A DNA stretch of 64,000 bases from Actinomadura macrotermitis (GCF_009604375.1 NZ_WEGH01000002.1:1822073-1886072); one strand, 5' to 3'. Counted from the first letter of the stretch, positions 39,223 to 50,233 are shown. Made by a program: numbers and translations. The notes: generated from the letters alone by a model not told the origin.

Positions 39223-41598
39223 TTGGCTCACGCGCACACGGTGCCGCAGCGTCCGGCGGCGGCTGCGCCGACGGCGCCGGTCCACTACACCCATCGGCAG
39301 ATCCTGGAGATCCTCTCCGGGCTGATGATGGCGATGCTGACCGCGATGATCTCGACGTCGGTGGTCGGCACCGCGCTGCCGACGATCGTCGGCGACCTCG
39401 GCGGCCAGGACCAGCTGTCCTGGGTGGCGAGCGCGTCCCTGCTCACCATGACCGCCTCCACGCCGCTGTGGGGCAAGCTGTCGGACATCTTCGGCCGCAA
39501 GCTGATGTTCCAGTCGGCGCTGCTGCTGTTCGTGGTCGCCTCGATCGCGGCCGGCCTGTCGCAGAACATCGGCGAGCTGATCGGCGCGCGCGCCGTGCAG
39601 GGCCTCGGCGTCGGCGGCCTGTCCGCGCTCGCCCAGGTGATCCTCGGCGACGTCGTGCCGCCGCGCGAGCGGGGCCGCTACTCGGGCTACATGGGCGCCG
39701 TCTTCGGCGTCGCCACCGTCGCCGGGCCGCTGCTCGGCGGGTTCATCGTGGACGCCGACGGCCTCGGCTGGCGCTGGTGCTTCTACGTCTGCATCCCGCT
39801 CGCGGTGGTCGCCTTCGCCGTGATCCAGCGGGTGCTGAAGCTGCCCAAGGTCCGCCGCGACACCCGGGTGGACGTGTTCGGCGCGTTCACCATCACCGGC
39901 AGCGCCACGCTGCTCATGCTCGTGCTGTCGCTCGGCGGCCACGAGTTCGACTGGAACTCGCCCTGGACCTACGGGCTGCTCGCCGGCGCGGTCGTGATGC
40001 TCGGCCTCGCCATCGTCGCCGAGCGGATCGCCAGCGATCCGATCCTGCCGCCCCGGCTGTTCCGCAACCGTACCTTCGTGCTGGCGAGCATCGCCTCGCT
40101 GTGCGTCGGCATCGCGATGTTCGGCGGCATGATCTACCTGCCGCAGTACCTGCAGATCGTCAAGGGCATGTCCCCGACCTCCTCGGGCCTGATGACGCTG
40201 CCGATGGTGGTGGCGATGTTCGTCACCTCCACCGGCTCGGGCCAGCTGGTCACCCGCACCGGCAAGTGGAAGATCTTCCCGGTGGTCGGCCTGCTGCTGG
40301 TGGGCGCCTCGATGTACCTGCTGTCGCAGCTGCACGTGGACTCCAGCAAGCTCGTCATCGGCCTGGACGTCGCGGTGCTCGGCCTCGGCCTCGGCCTCAC
40401 CCTGCAGATCCTGATCCTGGCGGCGCAGAACTCCGCCGCGATGTCGGACCTGGCCGCGACCACCTCGGGCGTCTCGTTCTTCCGCAACCTCGGCGGCGCG
40501 ATGGGCGTCGCCGCGTTCGGCGCGATCCTCACCAACCGCCTCAAGGACGAGCTCACCGACCGGCTGACGGCCGCGCACGCGCGGCCCCCGGCGAGCGGCA
40601 CCGCCCTCGGCTCGCCGGACGCGGTGCACCACCTGCCCGAGCCGTTCAAGGGCATGGTGCTCGGCTCGTTCACCAGCGCGCTGGAGACCGTCTTCATGGT
40701 CGGCGTCCCGGTCGCGGTGCTCGGCTTCCTCGCCGTGCTGTTCCTGAAGGAGACGCCGCTGCGCGGCAAGGCCCCGGCGCCCGCCGCCGCTGCGCCCGCC
40801 GCGGCCCCCGCGCCGGCTCCCGCGGCCGCTCCGGTCCCGGCGCCCGCCACCGCCCTCGGCATCCACGGCGTGGTCCGCAGCGAGGTGGGCCGCCCGGTCC
40901 CCGGTACCGCGCTCACCCTGATCGACGTGGGCGGGCAGCAGCTCGGCCGCGCCGTCACCCAGGCCGACGGCGGCTACGCGCTGGCCGTCCCCGGCCCCGG
41001 CACCTACGTGCTGATCGCCGCGACCGGCGAGCACGAGCCGCAGGCCGCCACCCTGGTCGTCGGCGACGAGCCGGTCGCGTTCGACCTGCTGCTCACCGGC
41101 AGCGGCGGCCTCGCCGGGACCGTGCGCGGCACCGGCGGCCCGCTGGAGGGCGCGACCGTCGTGGTCACCGACGTGCGCGGCGAGGTCGTCGGCACCACCC
41201 GCTCGGGCCCCGACGGCGGCTACGCCGTCCGGGACGTGACCGCGGGCGGCTACACGCTCGCCGTCAGCGCCGCCGGGCACCGCCCGGCCGCGCTCACGGT
41301 CGAGGTGACCGGCAACGGGCAGACCGTCCAGGACGTCGAGCTGGCGCCCGGCGCGCACGTGCACGGCACCGTCCGCAACGAGGCCGGGCAGCCGGTCGCC
41401 GACGCCCGGGTCACGCTGCTGGACGGCGCGGGCGCGGTCGTGGCGGCCGTCACCACCGGCCCCGACGGCGGCTACGGCTTCGCCGACCTGACCGGCGGCC
41501 GCTACACCGTGATCGCCTCGGGCTACCCGCCGGTCGCGACCGCGCTGGCGCTGGACGGCGACCTGGACGGCCACGACCTGCGCCTCGGGCACCAGTGA
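39223..41598 (+). CDS. DHA2 (EmrB/QacA) MFS exporter with C-terminal CarboxypepD-reg repeats
   Basis: 791 residues from TTG 39223 behind GGGGGAGCAGG. Residues up to about 510 form a 14-TM drug:H+ antiporter: motif A GKLSDIFGRKLMFQSALLLF, motif C-like VAGPLLGGFIVD, and LPTIVGDLGGQDQLSWVASA. After a Pro/Ala hinge come three homologous beta-sandwich repeats, each like VRSEVGRPVPGTALTLIDVGG or VRNEAGQPVADARVTLLDGAG, with G-GGYAL motifs: carboxypeptidase regulatory-like domains, unusual on an MFS pump. The stop overlaps the YceI gene, whose N-terminus is a fourth such repeat. Confidence 0.9.
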   Translation: MAHAHTVPQRPAAAAPTAPVHYTHRQILEILSGLMMAMLTAMISTSVVGTALPTIVGDLGGQDQLSWVASASLLTMTASTPLWGKLSDIFGRKLMFQSALLLFVVASIAAGLSQNIGELIGARAVQGLGVGGLSALAQVILGDVVPPRERGRYSGYMGAVFGVATVAGPLLGGFIVDADGLGWRWCFYVCIPLAVVAFAVIQRVLKLPKVRRDTRVDVFGAFTITGSATLLMLVLSLGGHEFDWNSPWTYGLLAGAVVMLGLAIVAERIASDPILPPRLFRNRTFVLASIASLCVGIAMFGGMIYLPQYLQIVKGMSPTSSGLMTLPMVVAMFVTSTGSGQLVTRTGKWKIFPVVGLLLVGASMYLLSQLHVDSSKLVIGLDVAVLGLGLGLTLQILILAAQNSAAMSDLAATTSGVSFFRNLGGAMGVAAFGAILTNRLKDELTDRLTAAHARPPASGTALGSPDAVHHLPEPFKGMVLGSFTSALETVFMVGVPVAVLGFLAVLFLKETPLRGKAPAPAAAAPAAAPAPAPAAAPVPAPATALGIHGVVRSEVGRPVPGTALTLIDVGGQQLGRAVTQADGGYALAVPGPGTYVLIAATGEHEPQAATLVVGDEPVAFDLLLTGSGGLAGTVRGTGGPLEGATVVVTDVRGEVVGTTRSGPDGGYAVRDVTAGGYTLAVSAAGHRPAALTVEVTGNGQTVQDVELAPGAHVHGTVRNEAGQPVADARVTLLDGAGAVVAAVTTGPDGGYGFADLTGGRYTVIASGYPPVATALALDGDLDGHDLRLGHQ

Positions 41599-42404
41599 TG
41601 CGCGGGGAGATCCGCACCCGCGACGGCTGGGCCGTGCGGCACGCCGTCGTCACCGTCACCGACGCGACGGGCCGGCAGGTCGCCCGCGTGCAGGCCGGCG
41701 ACGACGGCGCGGTGGCCGGCGGCGCGCTGCCGCCCGGCGCCTACACCGCGATCGTGACGGCGGTCGGGTACGCGCCCGCCGCCCGCACCCTGATGGTGTC
41801 GGGCGCGGGCGCCGACCTCGGCACCGTCGTGCTGGGCCGCGCGGGCGGCGCCGAACTGCCGCCGCCCGGCCCGTGGACGATCGACCCGGCGCACTCCAGC
41901 GTCGGCGCGGTCGCCCAGCACCTCGGGCTGTCCAGCGTGCGCGGCCGGTTCGCCGCGTTCGAGGGCCGGGTCGAGATCGCCGAGCCGGCGGAGCGGTCCC
42001 GGGTCACCGCCCGCATCGACGCCGCGAGCATCGACACCGGCAACGCCACGCGCGACGAGCACCTGCGCTCGGCCGACTTCCTGAACGCGGCCGTCCACCC
42101 GGTGATCGAGTACCGGGGCGACGGGCTCACCGCCCGCGGCCCGGACCGCTGGACGGTGCACGGCGCGCTCACCCTGAACGGCGTCACCCGCCCCGTCGAG
42201 CTGGACCTGGCCTACCTCGGCACCGGCCCGGACCCGTGGGGCGGTGTGCGCGCGGCGTTCCGGGCGACCACCGAGCTGCGCCGCGCCGACTTCGCGATCA
42301 GGTTCAACCAGGTGCTGGAGGCGGGCATCGCGGCGGTGGGCGAGAGCCTGAAGGTGGAGCTGGAGATCCAGGCGGTGCAGGGGGAGACGCTGCCGCCGGC
42401 CTGA
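41598..42404 (+). CDS. YceI-family protein with N-terminal CarboxypepD-reg domain
   Basis: 268 residues. The first 85 resemble the repeats at the end of the preceding MFS gene (RTRDGWAVRHAVVTVTDATGRQVARVQAGDDGAVAGG). The rest is YceI, an extended lipocalin-like barrel that binds isoprenoid-like lipids: GPWTIDPAHSSVGAVAQHLGLSSVRGRFAAFEGRVEIAEP, THRDEH-like NATRDEHLRSADFLNA, and the DFAIRFNQ end. No signal peptide, so cytoplasmic. ATG 41598 overlaps the MFS stop (TGATG). The shared domain suggests the pump and the lipid-binding protein work together. Confidence 0.88.
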   Translation: MRGEIRTRDGWAVRHAVVTVTDATGRQVARVQAGDDGAVAGGALPPGAYTAIVTAVGYAPAARTLMVSGAGADLGTVVLGRAGGAELPPPGPWTIDPAHSSVGAVAQHLGLSSVRGRFAAFEGRVEIAEPAERSRVTARIDAASIDTGNATRDEHLRSADFLNAAVHPVIEYRGDGLTARGPDRWTVHGALTLNGVTRPVELDLAYLGTGPDPWGGVRAAFRATTELRRADFAIRFNQVLEAGIAAVGESLKVELEIQAVQGETLPPA

Positions 42405-42407
42405 GGC

Positions 42408-42424
42408 GACAACCGCCGGTTGTC
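42408..42424. promoter_or_regulatory. 17-bp perfect palindrome before the quinone-oxidoreductase gene
   Basis: GACAACCG-C-CGGTTGTC, with a half-site-like CGGCTGTTGG about 14 bases on and GCCCGGG-N-CGCCGGTTT-like sequence before the gene. The same module occurs at 54731 upstream of an SDR gene. Almost certainly a shared operator. Confidence 0.7.
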
Positions 42425-42480
42425 GCGGCGGCCCGGCGGCTGTTGGACCGCCCGCCCGGGCCGCCGGTTTGCTGGTCCCC

Positions 42481-43416
42481 ATGAACACGATGAAGGCCTT
42501 GCAGGCCACCGGGGACGCCGGGCTCGTCGCCTTCGCCGACGTGCCCGTCCCGCGCCCCGCCCCCGATGAGGCGCTGGTCAGGGTCGAGGCGTTCTCGGTG
42601 AACCGGGGCGAGATCTTCCAGCTGCAGCGCCCGCCGGAACGGCACGCGCCCGGCTGGCGGCCCGGCAAGGACGTCGCCGGCGTCGTCGTGGAGGCGGCCC
42701 GGGACGGCTCGGGCCCGCGCGCCGGGCAGCGCGTCGTCGCGCACCCGCCCGGCCTCGGCTGGGCCGAGTACGCCGCCGTGCGCACCGCCGACCTGGCGCA
42801 ACTGCCCGAGCAGGTCCCCTCGGCCCTGGCCGCCGCGCTGCCGCTGGCCGGGATCACCGCGCTGCGGCTGCTGCGGACGGCGGGCGCCCTGGCGGGCCGC
42901 CGCGTCCTGGTCACCGGCGCGTCCGGCGGCGTCGGCCACTACGTCGTCGAGCTCGCCGCCGGCGCCGGGGCCGAGGTCACCGCCGTGTCGGCGACGCCCG
43001 ACCGAGGACGGCGGCTGCGCGAGCTCGGCGCCGCCGCCGTGGTGACCGGGCCGGGCGAGGCGACCGGCCCGTTCGACGTCGTCCTGGAGTCGGTCGGCGG
43101 GGACTCGCTGCCGCGCGCCCTCGCCCTGCTCGCGCCGGGCGGCACGCTCGTCTGGTTCGGGCAGGCGAGCCGGCAGCCGGTCACGCTGAACTTCTTCGAC
43201 TTCTTCGACGGCCCGGAGGGCGCGGCGATCCGCCACTTCCACTACGCGGGCGGCCCCTACGGGCCCGATCTGGCCACGCTGGTCCGGCTCGTCGCGGCCG
43301 GGCGGCTGCACCCCGAGATCGGCCGCACCGCCGGGTGGGACGGCACCGCCGCCGTCCTCGCCGACCTGCACGACCGCAAGATCACCGGCAACGCCGTGCT
43401 GGAGGTGGCCCGATGA
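42481..43416 (+). CDS. Zinc-independent quinone oxidoreductase-like MDR dehydrogenase
   Basis: 311 residues: GroES-like N-terminus (MKALQATGDAGLVAFADVPVPRPAPDEALVRVEAFSVNRGE), no zinc-ligand cysteines, and the NADPH-binding ALAGRRVLVTGASGGVGHYVVELAAGAGAEVTAVSAT with a GxGGVG-type loop. Probably reduces quinones or enones with NADPH. ATG 42481 is chosen as the family-like start. Downstream of the 17-bp palindrome, first of two genes. Confidence 0.9.
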   Translation: MNTMKALQATGDAGLVAFADVPVPRPAPDEALVRVEAFSVNRGEIFQLQRPPERHAPGWRPGKDVAGVVVEAARDGSGPRAGQRVVAHPPGLGWAEYAAVRTADLAQLPEQVPSALAAALPLAGITALRLLRTAGALAGRRVLVTGASGGVGHYVVELAAGAGAEVTAVSATPDRGRRLRELGAAAVVTGPGEATGPFDVVLESVGGDSLPRALALLAPGGTLVWFGQASRQPVTLNFFDFFDGPEGAAIRHFHYAGGPYGPDLATLVRLVAAGRLHPEIGRTAGWDGTAAVLADLHDRKITGNAVLEVAR

Positions 43417-44396
43417 CCCGCTTCATCGATATGCCGGGTGTGCTGTCCGGATTCGTGGACGGCAACCGCACCCGGACCGCGTCCGCCGGCATCGACCCCG
43501 CCCGCTATGACAAGGTCACCTCGGCGCTGCCGGACCTGCGCGCCTGGCCCGCCGCGTTCGTCCGCACCGCCCGTGAGCTGCGGGAATCGGGCGAGAACCG
43601 GGAGGCCGCGCTGTGGTTCCACTTCGCCACGATCCTCCCGCACCCCGACCGCGCGCTGCTCGGCGAGGCCGCCGCCGAGGCGCACGCGCTGACCACCGAG
43701 CTCGGCGAGCAGGTCGAGGGCGACGGCTTCTCCGGCCTGCTGCGCCGCCCGGACGGCGCCGCCCGCCCGCCGCTGGTGGTCGTCATCCCCGGCATGGACT
43801 CCGACCGGACCGAGTTCCTGTCGGTCGGCGACGCGCTGCTCGCGCAGGGCCTCGCCGTCCTGGCCATCGACGGCCCCGGGCAGGGCGCGCTCGCCGCCGT
43901 CAGCCCGCCCGACCCCGCCTACCACACCGTCGTGGAACGGGCGCTGGACGCGCTGGACGAGCGCGGGTTCGGCGCGGTCGGGACGCTCGGCATGAGCCTC
44001 GGCGGCTTCTACAGCGCGATGGCCGCCGCGCACGGGACACGGGTGCGCGCCGCCGTCTGCGTCAGCGGCCCCTACCGGCTGCACTGGGACGAACTGCCGC
44101 CGTTCGTGACCGGCACGCTGGTCCAGCGGACCGGGAGCGAGGCCGCGGCGCGCTCCTTCGCCGGCCGGGTGGACCTGCGCGGCGTCGCACCGCTGATCGT
44201 CTGCCCGCTGCGCGTCGTGGACGGCGACACCGACGTCATCCCCGGCGTGGAGAACGGCGAGCGGCTCGCCCGGTACGCGCCCGACGCGGAGTACCTGCCG
44301 GTGCCCGGCGGCGACCACCTGGTCGCCAACCGGCGCGAGGCCTGGCTGCCCGGCACCGCCCGCTGGCTCGCGGACCGCCTGCTCAGCGCCCCTTGA
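43413..44396 (+). CDS. Alpha/beta hydrolase (FrsA/pseudooxynicotine hydrolase type)
   Basis: 327 residues with a helical N-terminal domain and an alpha/beta core: VVVIPGMDSDRTEFLSVGDALLAQGLAVLAIDGPGQG, nucleophile GMSLGG, acid region VDGDTDVIP and catalytic His in PGGDHLV. Resembles FrsA/DUF1100-type C-C or ester hydrolases. ATG 43413 overlaps the oxidoreductase stop, so both belong to the palindrome-controlled operon. Its 3' end overlaps the convergent gene by 14 bp. Confidence 0.87.
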   Translation: MTRFIDMPGVLSGFVDGNRTRTASAGIDPARYDKVTSALPDLRAWPAAFVRTARELRESGENREAALWFHFATILPHPDRALLGEAAAEAHALTTELGEQVEGDGFSGLLRRPDGAARPPLVVVIPGMDSDRTEFLSVGDALLAQGLAVLAIDGPGQGALAAVSPPDPAYHTVVERALDALDERGFGAVGTLGMSLGGFYSAMAAAHGTRVRAAVCVSGPYRLHWDELPPFVTGTLVQRTGSEAAARSFAGRVDLRGVAPLIVCPLRVVDGDTDVIPGVENGERLARYAPDAEYLPVPGGDHLVANRREAWLPGTARWLADRLLSAP

Positions 44397-45333
44397 GGTC
44401 GCGGACGAGCCGGTCCGCCTCGGCCTGCGACGACGACCCGGTGAGGATGAACTTGCCGTCGGAGATCTCCATGTCCACCCGGGACGTGGTGACCAGCCGG
44501 TCCCCGACCACGAACGCCAGGTCGCGGCCGACCGACGTCTTGGTCAGCGCCGCGAACGCCTTGCGGTCGTCGGCGCGCAGCGTCACCGCCACGTCGTGGG
44601 CGGCGCCGCGCGCCTTCTGCTGCCGCAGGTCGGCGACCTTGCGGATCGCGATGCCCTGGGCCAGCTGGTAGCAGACCTGGCCCGAGGCGGTCTGCCCGGT
44701 GATCCCCTGGGTGCCCGCCTGGCACGGTCCCGGCACGGTCTGGGTGACGGGGTAGACGTGCAGCGGCGCGGCGAGCGCGACCGGGCGGGTCCGCATCGAC
44801 GCCGCGATCATGCCGCCGGTGACGGCGACCGCGGCGATCAGCAGCCCGAGCGTGAGGACCATGACCAGCAGCGCCGAGCGGTGCTCGCGCTCGCGGCGCT
44901 CGTGCCCGCCGGTCGCCTGGCGCTGCGCGGTCCGGCTCTTCTTCAGCTCGGCGGCGCGCCGCTGGCGCTCGACGGCGCGGGCGCGGCGGCGCTGCGCCTC
45001 GTCCAGCACCGGCGGCGCGCCCGTGGTGGAGACGCCCGTAGTGGAGACATCTGTGGTGGAGACGCCCGCACCGGGCGCGCCCATGCCGTGGACGCCCGTG
45101 TCAGGAAGCCCCGTGTCAGGAAGCCCCGTGCCCGGGAGACCCGTGCCGGGGCCGGCCGGACCGGGCAGATCCGCGCCGGGGGCGGCCGGACCGGGTGCCC
45201 CCGCGGCGGCCTGCGCGGGCGGCGGCGCCCCCCGCTTCTTCGCGCGCTTTCCGCGCCCGCCCCGGGGAGGGGCAGCGTCGCCTACGGGCGCGGCGGCCTC
45301 GCGGTCCTTGCTGCGGCGCGGAACGACCCGCAT
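44383..45333 (-). CDS. Membrane protein with SecDF P1 head-like domain
   Basis: 316 residues from ATG 45333 (GGGAGGTGACG upstream). Cytoplasmic Lys/Arg- and Pro/Gly-rich N-terminus with short repeats (GLPGTGLPDTGLPDTG, GVSTTDVSTTGVSTTG), one TM helix (LLVMVLTLGLLIAAVAVTGGM), then an extracytoplasmic domain: VYPVTQTVPGPCQ, VCYQLAQG, VAVTLRADDRKAFAALT, LAFVVGDRLV, ISDGKFILTGSSSQAEADRLV, the pattern of SecD P1 head subdomains. Actinomycetes encode several such stand-alone proteins of unknown role. Two cysteines may be disulfide-linked. Confidence 0.82.
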   Translation of the reverse strand: MRVVPRRSKDREAAAPVGDAAPPRGGRGKRAKKRGAPPPAQAAAGAPGPAAPGADLPGPAGPGTGLPGTGLPDTGLPDTGVHGMGAPGAGVSTTDVSTTGVSTTGAPPVLDEAQRRRARAVERQRRAAELKKSRTAQRQATGGHERREREHRSALLVMVLTLGLLIAAVAVTGGMIAASMRTRPVALAAPLHVYPVTQTVPGPCQAGTQGITGQTASGQVCYQLAQGIAIRKVADLRQQKARGAAHDVAVTLRADDRKAFAALTKTSVGRDLAFVVGDRLVTTSRVDMEISDGKFILTGSSSQAEADRLVRDLKGR

Positions 45334-45432
45334 CGTCACCTCCCGGCGTGATGATCTCCAAGTCTTCCAGCATCCGGCGGTGCCACGCACCGCCGCCCCG
45401 TCCGAACCCGGTCAGCGCACCGGTGCATAACG

Positions 45433-45467
45433 AAGGCCCGGCCCCCTGACGTGCGGGGCCGGGCCTT
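45433..45467. terminator. Terminator downstream of korB
   Basis: Perfect 13-bp stem AAGGCCCGGCCCC (45433-45445) with 45455-45467, followed on the minus strand by T-containing sequence. 24 bp after the korB stop. Confidence 0.9.
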
Positions 45468-45490
45468 GTCATTCCCGGGTCATATCCGGA

Positions 45491-46544
45491 TCAGTCGATC
45501 CGCCAGGTGTCGCCGCTGCCGAGCAGCGCGGCCAGATCGCCCGGGCCCTGCGTCTCGGCGGCCTCCTCGACCTGCGCGCGCATCTGCTCGTCGTAGGACG
45601 GGCGGTCCACGTTGCGGAAGATGCCGATCGGGGTGTGCTCGAACGCCGGGGAGTCCAGCCGCGACAGCGCGAACGCCTGCGACGGGTCGGGGTTGGCCGC
45701 GTCGTGCACCACGATCTCCGACGGGTCGACATCGGCGACGTCCACCACTTCGAACGAGCCGGTGCGGGTGCGGCGCAGCGCCTTCTGCCGGTCGGCGCCG
45801 AAGACGATCGGCTCGCCGTCCTCCAGCCGGATCGTGATGTCGTCGCGCACCTCGGCGTCCTTCAGCGGGTCGAAGGCGCCGTCGTTGAAGATGTTGCAGT
45901 TCTGGTAGATCTCCACCAGCGCGGTGCCGCGGTGCTCGGCCGCCGCCCGCAGCACCGACTGCAGGTGCTTGCGGTCGGAGTCGATGGTGCGCGCCACGAA
46001 CGTGCCCTCCGCGCCGACCGCCAGCGAGATCGGGTTGAAGGGGGCGTCCAGCGAGCCCATCGGCGTCGACTTGGTGATCTTGCCGACCTCCGAGGTGGGC
46101 GAGTACTGGCCCTTGGTCAGCCCGTAGATCCGGTTGTTGAACAGCAGGATCTTGAGGTTGACGTTGCGGCGCAGCGCGTGGATCAGGTGGTTGCCGCCGA
46201 TCGACAGCGCGTCGCCGTCACCGGTCACCACCCACACCGACAGGTCCGGGCGGGAGGTGGCCAGGCCCGTCGCGATCGCCGGCGCGCGGCCGTGGATCGA
46301 GTGGAACCCGTAGGTGTTCATGTAGTACGGGAACCGCGACGAGCAGCCGATGCCCGACACGAACGTGATGTTCTCGCGCTTCAGCCCGAGCTCGGGCAGG
46401 AACGACTGGACGGCCGCCAGGATCGCGTAGTCCCCGCAGCCGGGGCACCAGCGCACCTCCTGGTCGGTCTTGAAGTCCTTCATGGACTGCTTGGCGTCGG
46501 TCTTGGGGACCAGCGCCAGGGGCGAGTGCCCGTTCACGAGGTTC

Positions 46545-46552
<8 letters not shown>
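45491..46552 (-). CDS. korB: 2-oxoacid:ferredoxin oxidoreductase subunit beta
   Basis: 353 residues; binds thiamine diphosphate and, with KorA, converts 2-oxoglutarate (or a related 2-oxoacid) to the acyl-CoA with reduction of ferredoxin. WCPGCGDYAILAAVQ carries two of the cluster cysteines, SGIGCSSRFPYYMNTYGFHSIHGRAPAIATG is the usual second segment, and GDGDALSIGGNH to LFNNRIYGLTKGQYSPTS is the ThDP motif. Overlaps korA by 8 bases. ATG 46552. Confidence 0.95.
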
Positions 46553-48386
<1,834 letters not shown>

Positions 48387-48450
48387 AGAGGAAGACCTCC
48401 TCGACGCGCAGCAACCGATCCGGGGGAGGCACCCAGGATCGTGATGCTAC

Positions 48451-48464
48451 TTAGGCTTACCTTC
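48451..48464. promoter_or_regulatory. Possible IdeR/DmdR iron-box-like site before korA
   Basis: TTAGGCTTACCTTC matches 12 of 14 positions of the right half-plus-centre of the actinobacterial iron box TTAGGTTAGGCTAACCTAA; the left half is poor. It lies 65 bp upstream of korA. Iron control would make sense for an Fe-S enzyme, but one weak site is thin evidence. Confidence 0.3.
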
Positions 48465-48911
48465 ATGGTACGTCCGGGAAACGGTGTTCTTCTCGGGGTC
48501 CGGGAGAGGCGCAGGGTGGGTGCGGCCTGGCGGCATGCCCGGTCCGGCACGTTCCGGCGTGCCGGCGATGCCGCGGGTGTGCGCTCCCGTGGTGCGCCCC
48601 CGCGGTGTCGCGCCGCCCGTCGTGTGCTTCATCCCGCTGCCGGTGGGTCGTGGCCCCGTGAGACCAGGGTTATCACCTTGTGAGGTGAGATCACGCGATC
48701 CCGCCGGATTCGGGCAGGTCCTAACCGGTACTACGACCTGGACGGGCCCCCGGGTTCAGGCCCGACACAGGCAGCTGGCGAGGCGGCACAGGTCGACGTG
48801 CAGGCGACGCACGAGCCGCGGCGGGGGAAAGGGAGAGCCGGGGCTCCCCGGGGGCACGGAGTTCACGCCCCGAACTATAGGCAGGGCGAATAGGTGCTGG
48901 TCCCACCGGCC

Positions 48912-48937
48912 CCCAAGTGAACGCTTACTCACTTGGG
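48912..48937. terminator. Hairpin 3' of the membrane-anchored protein gene
   Basis: CCCAAGTGA (48912-48920) pairs with TCACTTGGG (48929-48937) around 8 bases, 21 bp past the stop of the minus-strand gene ending at 48958. Confidence 0.65.
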
Positions 48938-48957
48938 TGAGCACCCTGCCGTACGGG

Positions 48958-50118
48958 TCAGCGCTCCTTGTCCAGCCGGGCCAGCAGCGCCGGGACCTCC
49001 GAGCGCCCGACCGCCTCGCCGACGACGCGGGCGCTGCCGCTGTAGGGGTGCTCGCCCGGGGAGTCCAGGGCCTGCTGCATCCACGTCCGCCACTTCCGCC
49101 CGACGACGGTGCAGCGCAGCACCATCGACCGGTTCGCGGGCACCGGCGCGGACGCCGTGCACGAGCCGAGCGCGCGCGCTCCCGACGTCAGCGAACCGCG
49201 CAGCGAAGCGCGCGCGCCGGACGGGACGTCGCCCTCAGGGACGGTCAGCGTCGCGGGAACGCTCACCGTGCAGCCGTTGGTGTTCTCGTTGCAGTTGATG
49301 AAGGTCAGCTTGCCCACCGAGAACCGCAGCGCCGGGTCGACGGCCCCGCCGAGCGCCGCCGCCCGGGTCCGCGCCTCGGCGAGGACCGGTGCCGCGTCCG
49401 CGACGTCGGCGACGGTGAACCTCGGGTCGCCGTGCCCGGCGGTCTGCACGCCGAGCAGCCGGTAGGGGGCCGTCCGGGACACCAGGTAGTCGGCGCGGGA
49501 GGTCTTCACCCGGTAGGCGGGGACGCCACCGGCGGTGTCGGTCTCCGCCGGCGACCTGAGCAGCAGTTTCGCGATGGCGGCCGGCCCGAGGACGTCGCGG
49601 ACGTCGATCCCGGGCAGGGACGCGGGCGCCTTCGTCCAGCGGCCCGAGTAGTTGCCGGGCTGCGCGGTCTCCCCGCCGTAGGTGCGCCAGAACGGCTCGC
49701 CGGCCTTGAGGTAGGTGATGCCGTCCACGGTGACCAGGTCGGCGCGCAGGCCGCCCGCGGTGAGCGTCCCGGACGCCGACCCGGCGCGCGTCACCCGCAG
49801 GGCCAGCCGCAGCGCGCGCCCGTTCTCGGTGATCGTCCCGTCGTAGCGGACGCCGGGCAGCGCGGCGATCTGCCGCCCGGCCTCGCGCGCCCACGCGGGC
49901 GCGGCGGGCGCGGCCTTGCGGCCGGGGCCCTTGCCGCCGGCGCCGCCGTCGTCGCCGGACGTCAGCGCGAACACCGCCGCGCCGCCGCCCGCGAGCACCA
50001 CGACGGCACCGGCGGCGGCCACCAGCCGGCGGCGGCGGACCGGCCGGGACGGGGGAGGCGGGCCCGGCACGGGCGGCTGCGGCGGCGCGGGCGGTGCCCC
50101 GTCATGTTCAACGCTCAC
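48958..50118 (-). CDS. Membrane-anchored extracytoplasmic protein, unknown function
   Basis: 386 residues: Pro-rich cytoplasmic tail, basic RPVRRRR, one TM helix (LVAAAGAVVVLAGGGAAVFAL), then an LppX/LprG-like or DUF-type beta-rich domain (LPGVRYDGTITENGRALRLALRVTRAGSASGTL, TVDGITYLKAGEPFWRTY) and a second C-terminal domain with four cysteines (INCNENTNGCTVSVPATL, GSCTASAPV, LRCTVVG). Same architecture as the gene at 50234-51514; the two are diverged tandem paralogues. Probably cell-envelope proteins. Start ATG 50118. Confidence 0.75.
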   Translation of the reverse strand: MSVEHDGAPPAPPQPPVPGPPPPSRPVRRRRLVAAAGAVVVLAGGGAAVFALTSGDDGGAGGKGPGRKAAPAAPAWAREAGRQIAALPGVRYDGTITENGRALRLALRVTRAGSASGTLTAGGLRADLVTVDGITYLKAGEPFWRTYGGETAQPGNYSGRWTKAPASLPGIDVRDVLGPAAIAKLLLRSPAETDTAGGVPAYRVKTSRADYLVSRTAPYRLLGVQTAGHGDPRFTVADVADAAPVLAEARTRAAALGGAVDPALRFSVGKLTFINCNENTNGCTVSVPATLTVPEGDVPSGARASLRGSLTSGARALGSCTASAPVPANRSMVLRCTVVGRKWRTWMQQALDSPGEHPYSGSARVVGEAVGRSEVPALLARLDKER

Positions 50119-50176
50119 TCGGCGCTCACTCTGTTCACGAAGGTTCCCGGACCCGACCAGGGTGCCTCATGCAGAA

Positions 50177-50212
50177 CGGTCCCGCGGCCACCGTCCGGCG
50201 GCCGCGGGACCG
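50177..50212. terminator. Terminator between the two paralogous envelope genes
   Basis: Perfect 13-bp stem CGGTCCCGCGGCC (50177-50189) with 50200-50212, 22 bp after the stop of the upstream (50234) gene on the minus strand. It implies that the two genes are transcribed separately, at least in part. Confidence 0.87.
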
Positions 50213-50233
50213 TACCGGCTCCCGGAAAAGGCG

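Larger units (their letters stand above)
48387..48957. other. Intergenic region upstream of korAB
   Basis: 570 bp without a convincing gene; the frames seen have poor composition and no ribosome site. It holds an iron-box-like sequence at 48451, GC-rich spacer DNA, and a hairpin at 48912-48937 that ends the neighbouring minus-strand gene's... upstream partner region (3' side of 48958). Promoters for korAB must lie in its left part. Confidence 0.6.
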
